Shown here one piece after another: positions 1-5,993 of a stretch of DNA of 9,666 nucleotides (position 1 is the first letter of the stretch; each line of letters starts with the position of its first letter). This DNA comes from Oscillospiraceae bacterium. Its GTDB lineage: Bacteria; Bacillota; Clostridia; Oscillospirales; Acutalibacteraceae. The translations under genes and the position numbers were made by a program. The notes beneath the pieces are model-generated. The model was not told the DNA's origin and did not search any database. It saw only the letters and a list, made by a program, of their open reading frames with translations. Location of the stretch: assembly GCA_902797915.1 (NCBI GenBank), contig CADBUK010000132.1:1-9666 (forward strand). The letters run 5' to 3'.

Positions 1-1
1 A

Positions 2-238
2 TTAGTCTGCGCTGTAGGGGAGAAGAGCAACCTGACGAGCACGCTTAATTGCTGTGGTAAGCTCTCTCTGATGCTTTGCGCAAGTGCCGGTTACGCGGCG
101 GGGAAGGATTTTAGCTCTTTCAGATGTGTACTTGTTGAGCTTTGCAATATCCTTGTAATCAATGCATTCGCATTTATCTACGCAAAACTGGCAAACTTTT
201 CTGCGGGGCTTTCTTGCGCCCGGTTTATTATATGCCAT
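2..238 (-). CDS. rpsR: 30S ribosomal protein S18 (zinc-ligand form)
   Basis: S18 is a small-subunit protein that pairs with S6 on the central domain (platform) of 16S rRNA. The 78-residue product has the usual length and the family core: IDYKD (26-30), a KILPRRVTGTC stretch (43-53), and a basic C-terminal helix TTAIKRARQVALLPY. It carries Cys16-x2-Cys19 and Cys53-x2-His56, which together look like the four-ligand zinc site of the so-called C+ ribosomal proteins; Cys23 and Cys25 are extra. The ATG start follows AAGGAGG on the minus strand with good spacing, 18 bases after the ssb stop. It is the last gene of rpsF-ssb-rpsR visible here; its TAA stop lies at the very edge of the window, so any further operon genes lie outside. 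Identification is secure from sequence and gene order. Confidence 0.98.
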   Translation of the reverse strand: MAYNKPGARKPRRKVCQFCVDKCECIDYKDIAKLNKYTSERAKILPRRVTGTCAKHQRELTTAIKRARQVALLPYSAD

Positions 239-256
239 AGTGGTTTTCCTCCTTAG

Positions 257-691
257 TTAGAATGGTAAATCGTCATCGTCGTCAACAATTTCTTCAAAAT
301 CGCTGTTGTCTGCGTTAGCATAGCTCGGAGCGGGCTGGGCAAATGCGGGATTTGCGCCTGTGCCGCCGTCTGCCTTGGAGCCGCAGAACGAAACGTTGTT
401 GGCAACAACGCGAACGCTTTTCCTCTTGTTACCGTCCTTATCAGTGAAATTATCGGTCTGAATAGAACCCTCAATTGCAATCATTGAGCCTTTGCGGAAA
501 TAGCGTGAAACGAATTCGGCAGTCTGACGCCAAGCAGTAACGTCAATAAAATCGGATTTCCTGTCCTCGCCCTGACGGACGTAGTTTCTGTCGCAAGCAA
601 CCTGAAACTGAACAACGGAAACGCCTGACGGTGTTGTGCGAAGCTCGGGGTCAAATGTTAATCTGCCCATCAAAACAACAGTGTTAATCAT
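257..691 (-). CDS. ssb: Single-stranded DNA-binding protein
   Basis: SSB coats single-stranded DNA in replication, repair and recombination, usually as a homotetramer, and recruits partner proteins through its C-terminal tip. The 144-residue protein has an N-terminal OB fold (about 1-105) beginning INTVVLMGRLTFDPELR, with the typical FIDVTAWRQTAEFVSRYFRKG segment split around Trp54 and an IEGSIQTDNF strand. A Gly/Ala/Pro/Asn-rich linker (about 106-130) follows, then an acidic tail ending DDDDDLPF, the canonical partner-binding tip. The ATG follows GGGAGGAAG and lies 15 bases after the rpsF stop. The position between rpsF and rpsR is the classic bacterial arrangement, which marks it as the main chromosomal SSB rather than a phage or plasmid copy. 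Confidence 0.98.
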   Translation of the reverse strand: MINTVVLMGRLTFDPELRTTPSGVSVVQFQVACDRNYVRQGEDRKSDFIDVTAWRQTAEFVSRYFRKGSMIAIEGSIQTDNFTDKDGNKRKSVRVVANNVSFCGSKADGGTGANPAFAQPAPSYANADNSDFEEIVDDDDDLPF

Positions 692-706
692 AAAACTTCC
701 TCCCGA

Positions 707-997
707 TTACTCGCCCTGAGCAACAATCATTGAACGAAGCACGCCGTCAGTGATGTTGATAACACGGTCAAGCTCTGCAGGGAAATTCTCGTCGCTCTCG
801 AACTGAGCAATAACATAATAACCCTCTGTTTCGTAGTTGATTGCGTAAGCAAGCTTGCGCTTACCCCATTCGTCAACTTCGCCAAGAGTGCCATTTTTGT
901 TAATCAAATCGAAGAACTTTGTTTTGAGAGCCTCAACTGCCTCTTCACCCTTTGTGAGTGAGAAAACCAATACGAGTTCATACTTCTTTAATGCCAT
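707..997 (-). CDS. rpsF: 30S ribosomal protein S6
   Basis: S6 binds S18 and the central domain of 16S rRNA in the small subunit. The product is 96 residues from the chosen start, typical for the family, with MALKKYELVLVFS opening the first beta strand, a GKRKLAYAINYETEGYYVIAQF core, and LDRVINITDGVLRSMIV near the end. A GTG three codons upstream (position 1006) would add residues MHK. It overlaps the Shine-Dalgarno sequence GGAGGTG itself, so the ATG at 997, with 8 bases between GGAGG and the start codon, is preferred. First gene of the rpsF-ssb-rpsR operon. S6 with S18 is known in many bacteria to bind its own mRNA leader; a structured leader is present here (separate entry). Confidence 0.98.
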   Translation of the reverse strand: MALKKYELVLVFSLTKGEEAVEALKTKFFDLINKNGTLGEVDEWGKRKLAYAINYETEGYYVIAQFESDENFPAELDRVINITDGVLRSMIVAQGE

Positions 998-1068
998 CTT
1001 GTGCACCTCCTTCTGGACTATTGGCCCGAAAACTCCTTTCGGGCAAGGATTTACTAATTCACATTAGC
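998..1068 (-). promoter_or_regulatory. Structured 5' leader of the rpsF operon, candidate S6:S18 autoregulatory RNA
   Basis: The roughly 70-base leader between the predicted transcription start and the rpsF start codon can form two hairpins. The first is CTAAT-GTGA-ATTAG (1067-1054), a 5-bp stem closed by a GNRA-type loop right at the 5' end. The second is GCCCGAAA-GGAGT-TTTCGGGC (1044-1024), a perfect 8-bp stem. A competing stem TCCTT/AAGGA (1049-1045 with 1038-1034) would instead place GCCCGA in a loop. No U-tract follows, so it is not an intrinsic terminator. S6:S18-binding leaders upstream of rpsF are known in several bacterial phyla and involve a CCG element. Here a CCG is present but its structural context is not clearly the published one, so the assignment is tentative. 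Confidence 0.45.
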
Positions 1069-1074
1069 CTTTGC

Positions 1075-1103
1075 ATTATAGCAAAGATGGCGGTTATTGT
1101 CAA
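1075..1103 (-). promoter_or_regulatory. Consensus sigma-A promoter for rpsF-ssb-rpsR
   Basis: On the minus strand, TTGACA (1103-1098) and TATAAT (1080-1075) are separated by exactly 17 bases, a perfect match to the vegetative consensus, as expected for a ribosomal protein operon. Transcription should start near 1068. Confidence 0.93.
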
Positions 1104-1124
1104 GAAAAATTCTTAAATCCGCTG

Positions 1125-1154
1125 TTGACAAGCCCGTTATTTGTATATTAAAAT
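1125..1154 (+). promoter_or_regulatory. Sigma-A-type promoter for the cell-wall-binding repeat gene
   Basis: TTGACA (1125-1130) and TAAAAT (1149-1154) are separated by 18 bases, placing the start of transcription near 1161. It diverges from the rpsF promoter; the two -35 boxes are only 21 bases apart. Confidence 0.7.
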
Positions 1155-1192
1155 AAAATTACCGTAATAATTATTATGAAAGGGGTATGTTT

Positions 1193-2557
1193 ATGAAAAA
1201 GTATTTAAGCGTTTTGCTTGCGGTTATAACCCTTCTTTCAATATTCAGCTTCGGCACAACTGCGTTTGCAGACCAGCACGAGCCGGGCTGGGTGTATGAG
1301 GACGGCGGCTGGATGTATTATGAAAACGGCTCTCCTTATTGCGATGGCATTTATAATATTAAAGGCAAGGGCTATTATTTCAACTATCAGGGCAAAATGC
1401 AGACGGGTTGGATTTATGAGGACGTGTCCTATACCGACCCCGAAACGAGCGAGTACGTTCAGTACTACGTTTGGTATTATGCCGAAAGCAACGGCGTTCT
1501 TACTGAGGGCTGGAAGCAGATTAACAATGTTTGGTATTATTTTGAGCCCGCCGCTTATTATATGTATGCCAACGGTATGTTTGACATAGGCAACAAAACT
1601 TATATTTTTAAGGAAAGCGGCGCAATGCTTACGGGCTGGTTCCACAGTGTAGTTAATTCAGGCTATGTCGTTTACGATTTGTGGTATTATGCCGATTCTA
1701 ACGGCAATCTTGCAAAGGGCTGGAGACAGGTCGGCGGCAAGTGGTACTATTTTGACCTTAACGAAGGCTGGATGTATTCAAACACTACGGAAAGAATTAA
1801 CGGCAAGCTCTATTACTTTACCAAGAGCGGCGCAATGCTTGCAAACGGTTGGGGGCAGAGCCGCTGGGGCGACTGGTATTATGCCGATAAAAACGGCGCG
1901 CTCGCAACGGGCTGGCAGCAGATAAGCGGCAAGTGGTATTACTTTGACGCCGAAGAGGGCTTTATGTACGTAGGCGGCCACCAAATCGGCAACAAGCTTT
2001 ATCTTTTTGACGGCAGCGGCGCCTGGTACACACAGAGCGGCACGGGCTGGAAAAGCATTAAAATTACCTTTACTTATGAGAATAAAACCACCACTTATAC
2101 GGAATGGTTCTATTTTGAAAAGGGCAAGCTTGCAACGGGCTGGAGAAAGCTCGGCGGCAAATGGTATTATTTTGACAACGGCAGCGGTATGATGCTCAGC
2201 GACGGCGCTTACAAAACGGCGGATTCAAAGGTTTATTACTTTGAAGCCAGCGGCGCAATGAAAACCACAGAGGGCTGGGCTAAGGAAACTTATGCTGACG
2301 GCGCGGTTGACTGGTACTATGTAAACTCAAACGGCACCTGCGTAAAGGGCTGGAAGTATGTTAACGGCAAATGGTACTATTTTGACAATGAATGGGCGTA
2401 TATGCACACGGGCTTTACAATGATTAACGATAAGGTTTATTACTTTAACGAAAGCGGTGCAATGGTTACGGGCACCCAGACAATTAACGGCAAGGATTAC
2501 CTGTTTGACGAAGACGGCGTTTTAATCAAGGGCGAAAACCCGTTTGCAGTCGGCTGA
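1193..2557 (+). CDS. Secreted protein made of tandem cell-wall-binding (CW_1-type) repeats
   Basis: Predicted exported protein of 454 residues with no recognisable catalytic domain. Residues 1-26 are a signal peptide (MKK, hydrophobic core, cleavage after AFA). The remainder is a run of aromatic, glycine-rich repeats built on the pattern GW..(V/I).GKWYYFD....MY....I..K.YYF..SGAM.TGW....WYYA..NG.LA. These resemble the choline/glucan-binding repeats (CW_1 family) that anchor proteins non-covalently to cell-wall teichoic acid or bind polysaccharide. An in-frame ATG at 1187 is rejected because it sits one base from the Shine-Dalgarno sequence GAAAGGGG; 1193 gives 7-base spacing and a standard signal peptide. 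A divergent promoter precedes it and a strong terminator follows, so it is probably monocistronic. The family is clear; ligand and role are not. It could be a surface adhesin, a wall-coating protein, or the binding partner of an enzyme made elsewhere. Confidence 0.9.
   Translation: MKKYLSVLLAVITLLSIFSFGTTAFADQHEPGWVYEDGGWMYYENGSPYCDGIYNIKGKGYYFNYQGKMQTGWIYEDVSYTDPETSEYVQYYVWYYAESNGVLTEGWKQINNVWYYFEPAAYYMYANGMFDIGNKTYIFKESGAMLTGWFHSVVNSGYVVYDLWYYADSNGNLAKGWRQVGGKWYYFDLNEGWMYSNTTERINGKLYYFTKSGAMLANGWGQSRWGDWYYADKNGALATGWQQISGKWYYFDAEEGFMYVGGHQIGNKLYLFDGSGAWYTQSGTGWKSIKITFTYENKTTTYTEWFYFEKGKLATGWRKLGGKWYYFDNGSGMMLSDGAYKTADSKVYYFEASGAMKTTEGWAKETYADGAVDWYYVNSNGTCVKGWKYVNGKWYYFDNEWAYMHTGFTMINDKVYYFNESGAMVTGTQTINGKDYLFDEDGVLIKGENPFAVG
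1507..2386 (+). repeat. Five 40-bp direct repeats inside the cell-wall-binding gene
   Basis: Five related 40-bp units encode the GW.q(i/v).gkWYYFd core and begin at 1507, 1717, 1909, 2137 and 2347. The spacing is 210, 192, 228 and 210 bases, all multiples of three, so each larger unit is a 64-76 residue cassette containing two or three short CW motifs. The second and fourth copies (1717-1756 and 2137-2176) are the closest to each other, suggesting growth by internal duplication. Confidence 0.8.
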
Positions 2558-2582
2558 TTTAAAAACATTATAAATAACAACG

Positions 2583-2616
2583 GACGGCGTCATTTTTGGC
2601 GCCGTCAATTTTTTTT
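2583..2616 (+). terminator. Intrinsic terminator after the cell-wall-binding gene
   Basis: GACGGCG (2583-2589) pairs perfectly with CGCCGTC (2600-2606), extendable inward by a U-G and a C-G pair, and is followed by eight T (2609-2616). It lies 26 bases after the stop codon and separates this gene from the VTC operon. Confidence 0.9.
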
Positions 2617-2628
2617 AAAATTTGTTCA

Positions 2629-2689
2629 AACTTTAAAGTTCGTTTTAAGTTTGCCCGTTATAGTGAACTCAACGAAGGGAGTGAGTTAT
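2629..2689 (+). promoter_or_regulatory. Possible promoter and leader hairpin of the VTC operon
   Basis: After the upstream terminator, only about 70 bases remain to drive the three-gene operon. TATAGT (2659-2664) is a reasonable -10 box, but no good -35 lies at the right distance. A perfect 12-bp palindrome AACTTTAAAGTT (2629-2640) occupies the place where the -35 should be and could be an activator or repressor site. AACTCA (2666-2671) pairs with TGAGTT (2682-2687), putting the Shine-Dalgarno sequence GAAGGGAG in a 10-base loop. All are seen directly; their roles are inferred. Confidence 0.35.
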
Positions 2690-3406
2690 ATGGCTTACCA
2701 GAAAATTTTTAAAAGGGTTGAAACAAAATATATGCTTTCAGCCGAGCAATATAAAAGAGTGCTTGCGGAAATGGAATCTTACACCCGCGGCGATGAATAC
2801 GGCAAAAGCACAATCTGCAACGTTTACTTTGACACGCCCGATTTCAGATTAATCAGACGTTCAATGGAAAAACCGATATATAAGGAAAAGCTCAGGCTTC
2901 GCAGCTACGGCAAGGCAAACCACAGCTCAACCGCCTTTGCGGAAATTAAAAAGAAGTATGACGACGTGGTTTATAAGCGCAGAATAAGCCTTACGGAGCA
3001 GCAGGGAATGGAGCTGCTGTGCAACAGACAGCCGAGCGATAATTCACAAATTACAAACGAAATTCTTTATTTCCTTGATTTTTACAAATGCTTAAAGCCC
3101 GCGGTGTTCATTTCCTATGAACGCGAGGCGTATTATGACAGGGAAAATCCTGATTTCAGAGTTACGTTTGACCGCAATATACTTTGGCGCGACTGGGATG
3201 TGGATTTAACAAAGGGCGTTTACGGCAACCCGATTTTAACGGGCGGCACGGTGCTTATGGAGGTTAAATCCGCGGGCGCAATGCCAAGATGGTTTGTTGA
3301 TATTTTAAACGAAAACTCGCTTCACAAAACCTCTTTTTCAAAGTACGGCAGGGCTTACGAAGCGATTTACAAGAGAGAAAATTCAGGGGGATTACATTAT
3401 GCTTAG
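2690..3406 (+). CDS. VTC-domain protein (polyphosphate polymerase-like, triphosphate-tunnel fold)
   Basis: Predicted cytoplasmic protein of 238 residues consisting of one VTC domain, related to the yeast Vtc4 catalytic domain that makes polyphosphate from ATP inside a beta tunnel. Matching features are FKRVETKY at 7-14, the basic pair R69/R71 in KLRLRS, EIKKK at 85-89 followed by KRR at 96-98, YERE at 143-146, the acidic/basic MEVKS at 190-194 (a probable metal-binding Glu191), and FSKYGRA at 216-222. All core tunnel positions I would expect appear to be present, so it is probably active. The ATG at 2690 is chosen over an upstream TTG in frame (2651) because GAAGGGAG lies just before it and the N-terminus then matches the family. 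The stop overlaps the DUF4956 gene by 8 bases. Polyphosphate synthesis is inferred by homology; bacterial members with this neighbourhood are poorly characterised. Confidence 0.88.
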   Translation: MAYQKIFKRVETKYMLSAEQYKRVLAEMESYTRGDEYGKSTICNVYFDTPDFRLIRRSMEKPIYKEKLRLRSYGKANHSSTAFAEIKKKYDDVVYKRRISLTEQQGMELLCNRQPSDNSQITNEILYFLDFYKCLKPAVFISYEREAYYDRENPDFRVTFDRNILWRDWDVDLTKGVYGNPILTGGTVLMEVKSAGAMPRWFVDILNENSLHKTSFSKYGRAYEAIYKRENSGGLHYA

Positions 3407-4091
3407 TACAATTTTCGGCAGTATTTTTTCAACAACTGCAGCAACAATTTCGGTGGGAACCTTCCTGCTTTGCATAGGCGTTTCGCTTTTGGCGGGCTTG
3501 TTTTTAATGTTTGCCTGCACCTATAAAAGCAAAAGCTCAAACACCTTCAGGTTAACCCTTGCGCTTCTGCCCGCTATGGTGGCGGTTGTTATAATGATGG
3601 TAAACGGCAACATCGGCGCAGGCGTTGCGGTTGCGGGCGCGTTCAGTCTTGTTCGCTTCCGTTCCGCACCCGGCACGGCAAAGGATATAGGTACAATCTT
3701 TCTTGCGATGGGCGCAGGTCTTATGGCGGGAATGGGCTACCTTGCTTATGCGGCGCTTTATTCGCTTATAATGGGTACTGTAATGCTCGTTTGCAACAAG
3801 TTTATTCTTAACGGCAGGCGCGGCAACAGCGCAGACAAAACCCTGCGCGTTACAATCCCAGAGGATTTGGATTACACGGGCGTGTTTGACGATATATTTG
3901 AAAGATACGCAACAAACGTTGAAACGATTAAGGTTAAAACCTCAAATATGGGCAGCCTTTACAAGCTTACCTATAACTTAACACTTAACGATATTGCGCA
4001 GGAAAAGAAAATGCTTGACGAAATCCGCTGCCGCAACGGCAATTTAGAGGTTTCAATGTGTAAGCAGGAGGTAGCAGCAAATGAGCTTTAA
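3399..4091 (+). CDS. DUF4956 multi-pass membrane protein
   Basis: A 230-residue membrane protein. The first about 132 residues hold four or five hydrophobic segments (roughly 18-40, 51-68, 71-84, 98-115, 116-132), interrupted by the family signature GAFSLVRFRSAPGTAKDI at 80-97. A soluble C-terminal domain (about 140-230) follows, with a mixed alpha/beta pattern that resembles a small ligand-binding or oligomerisation domain. DUF4956 proteins are commonly encoded next to VTC-domain proteins, as here; the genes overlap on both sides (8 bases with the VTC gene, 11 with the lipoprotein gene), implying translational coupling and a shared complex or pathway. The start follows AGGGGG with 8-base spacing. 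Biochemical function is unknown; it might move or receive the product of the VTC enzyme at the membrane, but that is inference. Confidence 0.88.
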   Translation: MLSTIFGSIFSTTAATISVGTFLLCIGVSLLAGLFLMFACTYKSKSSNTFRLTLALLPAMVAVVIMMVNGNIGAGVAVAGAFSLVRFRSAPGTAKDIGTIFLAMGAGLMAGMGYLAYAALYSLIMGTVMLVCNKFILNGRRGNSADKTLRVTIPEDLDYTGVFDDIFERYATNVETIKVKTSNMGSLYKLTYNLTLNDIAQEKKMLDEIRCRNGNLEVSMCKQEVAANEL

Positions 4092-5898
4092 GATAAATTC
4101 CAAAATTAAAAGATTTGCCGCAGTCGGCTTTGCGGCGCTTCTGCTTGGGGGCAGTCTGTACGGCTGTTCCTCGGGCAGCGCGGGCTCAACGGATACGGCG
4201 CAGACCACGGTCAGCGCAACGGGGCTTTCCCTTAACGCAGACGATATGTTTACCGAGCGCGATTTGGATTACAGCTACGACGAAAGCGCGGCGGTTACAG
4301 TAAATCTTGCCGATAACGCCTCAACCGCTTCGGGCAGCGGCGTTACGGTAAGCGGCAACACGGTTACAATCACTGAAGAGGGCGTTTACGTTTTCAGCGG
4401 CACGCTCACTGACGGACAGATTGTTGTTGACGCGGACGGCGCAAAGGTTCAGCTTGTTCTGAACGGCGTTTCGGTTACAAATTCATCGTCAGCCGCAATT
4501 TATGTTAAAAACGCAAACAAGGTTTTCGTTACTGCCCTTGACGGCAGTGAAAACAGCCTTGCGGTAACGGGCGAGTTCGTTCAGACGGACGACAATAATG
4601 TTGACGGCGCAATTTTTGCAAAGTCTGATTTAACGGTTAACGGCGCGGGCACGCTTACAATTAACTGCGCAAACGGCGCGGGTATCGTTTCGAAGGACGA
4701 TTTGGTTCTTACGGGCGGCACGGTAACGGTAACTGCCGCAACCCACGCGCTTGAGGGCAAGGACAGCGTTCGTATTGCCGACGGCACTTACAGCCTTACC
4801 GCAGAAAAGGACGGCATCCACAGTGAAAACACGGAGGACGAGGAAGCGGGCTTTGTGTATATCGCGGGCGGTACGGTTAATATTACCGCTTCGGGCGACG
4901 GCATTGACGCCGAGTATATTCTTCAGCTTGACGGCGGCACGGTAAACGTAACCGCGGGCGGCGGAGCAAGGAATGCGGAAAATATCGCGCAACAGATGGG
5001 CTTTGGCGATTATGCGCAAAACGGCACCGAAACGGATGAGGAAACCGCAAGCACAAAGGGCTTGAAATCGGATACGATTATAATTATTAACGACGGCACC
5101 TACAGCCTTGACAGCGCTGATGACGCAATGCACTCAAACGGCGACGTTCTTGTTAACGGCGGCAGCGTTTGGATTGAAAGCGGCGACGACGGTATTCACG
5201 CAGACGCGGGCGTTACAATCGCTTCGGGCAGCGTTGAAATCAATTATTCCTACGAGGGAATTGAGGGCGAAACGATTACTATTTCGGGCGGCGACATTGT
5301 TGTTCACGCTTCGGACGACGGGCTTAACAGCTCGGGCGGTAACGATTCAAGCGGCTACGGCGGCGGAATGATGCAGGACGAATTTGCCGCAAACGAGGAT
5401 TGCGTAATCACAATTTCGGGCGGCACGCTCTTTGTAAATTCTGACGGCGACGGCATTGACTCCAACGGCAGCATTGCAATAAGCGGCGGCGAAATCTATG
5501 TTGAGGGCGCAGAAAACGGCGGCAACGCGGCGTTTGATTACAACGGCACTGCCGACATCAGCGGCTGCACGATTATCGCAGTCGGCTACAGCTCAATGGC
5601 GCAGAATTTCAGCACCGCTTCACAGGGCTCAATGCTTATAAACCTTAACAGCACTCAGAGCAGCGGCACAGTTTCTGTTGCTGACGCTGACGGAAACGAG
5701 CTTGTAAGCTACACCTTTGATAAATCCTTTAACAGCGTGATTATCAGCACACCCGAAATTCAGCAGGGCGAAACCTACACCGTAACCGCGGGCAGCGAAA
5801 CCCAAACGGTTGAAATGACCTCTTTGATTTACGGCTCGGGCGGTATGGGCGCTATGCAGGGCGGCGGTATGCAGGGCGGTATGCCAGGAAAGAGATAA
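4081..5898 (+). CDS. Carbohydrate-binding beta-helix lipoprotein (Cthe_2159 family)
   Basis: A 605-residue predicted lipoprotein on the outer face of the membrane. A basic N-terminus and hydrophobic stretch lead to lipobox SLYGC with Cys29 as the lipidated residue, then a Ser/Thr/Gly linker. Residues about 70-580 form short beta-strand repeats typical of a right-handed parallel beta helix: GGT(V/L).(I/V) strands alternate with acidic turns such as DGIHSEN (244), DGIDAEY (273), DDGIHAD (369), DDGLNSS (412) and DGDGIDSN (455). These stacked Asp residues look suited to calcium. The pattern matches the Clostridium thermocellum Cthe_2159 family, reported to bind polygalacturonate and cellulose. 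A Gly/Met-rich tail (585-605) closes the protein. The ATG follows AGGAGGT and overlaps the DUF4956 gene by 11 bases. There is no lyase signature that I can identify, so binding rather than cleavage is favoured. Confidence 0.87.
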   Translation: MSFKINSKIKRFAAVGFAALLLGGSLYGCSSGSAGSTDTAQTTVSATGLSLNADDMFTERDLDYSYDESAAVTVNLADNASTASGSGVTVSGNTVTITEEGVYVFSGTLTDGQIVVDADGAKVQLVLNGVSVTNSSSAAIYVKNANKVFVTALDGSENSLAVTGEFVQTDDNNVDGAIFAKSDLTVNGAGTLTINCANGAGIVSKDDLVLTGGTVTVTAATHALEGKDSVRIADGTYSLTAEKDGIHSENTEDEEAGFVYIAGGTVNITASGDGIDAEYILQLDGGTVNVTAGGGARNAENIAQQMGFGDYAQNGTETDEETASTKGLKSDTIIIINDGTYSLDSADDAMHSNGDVLVNGGSVWIESGDDGIHADAGVTIASGSVEINYSYEGIEGETITISGGDIVVHASDDGLNSSGGNDSSGYGGGMMQDEFAANEDCVITISGGTLFVNSDGDGIDSNGSIAISGGEIYVEGAENGGNAAFDYNGTADISGCTIIAVGYSSMAQNFSTASQGSMLINLNSTQSSGTVSVADADGNELVSYTFDKSFNSVIISTPEIQQGETYTVTAGSETQTVEMTSLIYGSGGMGAMQGGGMQGGMPGKR

Positions 5899-5945
5899 TC
5901 GGGCGCAGTAACCCGAAACCAGCAAAAGGCGACATAATAACGAAA

Positions 5946-5977
5946 AAAGGTATCGGTTTCCCGATACCTTTCTTTTT
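5946..5977. terminator. Intrinsic terminator after the VTC operon, probably bidirectional
   Basis: AAAGGTATCGG (5946-5956) pairs perfectly with CCGATACCTTT (5961-5971) over 11 bp with a 4-base loop. On the plus strand it is followed by C and five T (5973-5977); on the minus strand the loop reads GAAA and the stem runs into six T (complement of A 5943-5948). It can therefore end both the lipoprotein operon and minus-strand transcription coming from the YhgE/Pip operon. Confidence 0.92.
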
Positions 5978-5993
5978 ATATTTATTTTTAAGT

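Noticed and set aside
998..1006. GTG start at 1006 for rpsF adding residues MHK
   Set aside because: The GTG overlaps the Shine-Dalgarno sequence, and S6 proteins normally begin at the ATG at 997.
1024..1044. 8-bp hairpin considered as an intrinsic terminator
   Set aside because: Neither strand has a T-tract after the stem, and it lies within the leader of an essential operon.
1238..1645. 135-codon open frame on the minus strand opposite the cell-wall-binding gene
   Set aside because: It is antisense to a gene with a clear signal peptide and repeats, and has no ribosome binding site or recognisable family; it arises from the biased repeat codons.
1507..2386. Regularly spaced repeats considered as a CRISPR-like array
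   Set aside because: Units are in frame, degenerate at third codon positions, and encode CW motifs; spacers are coding and of 150-190 bases.
4630..5133. 167-codon open frame on the minus strand opposite the beta-helix lipoprotein
   Set aside because: It is an antisense shadow of the Gly/Asp/Val-rich repeats; its Ala/Arg/Val composition lacks any domain and there is no ribosome binding site.
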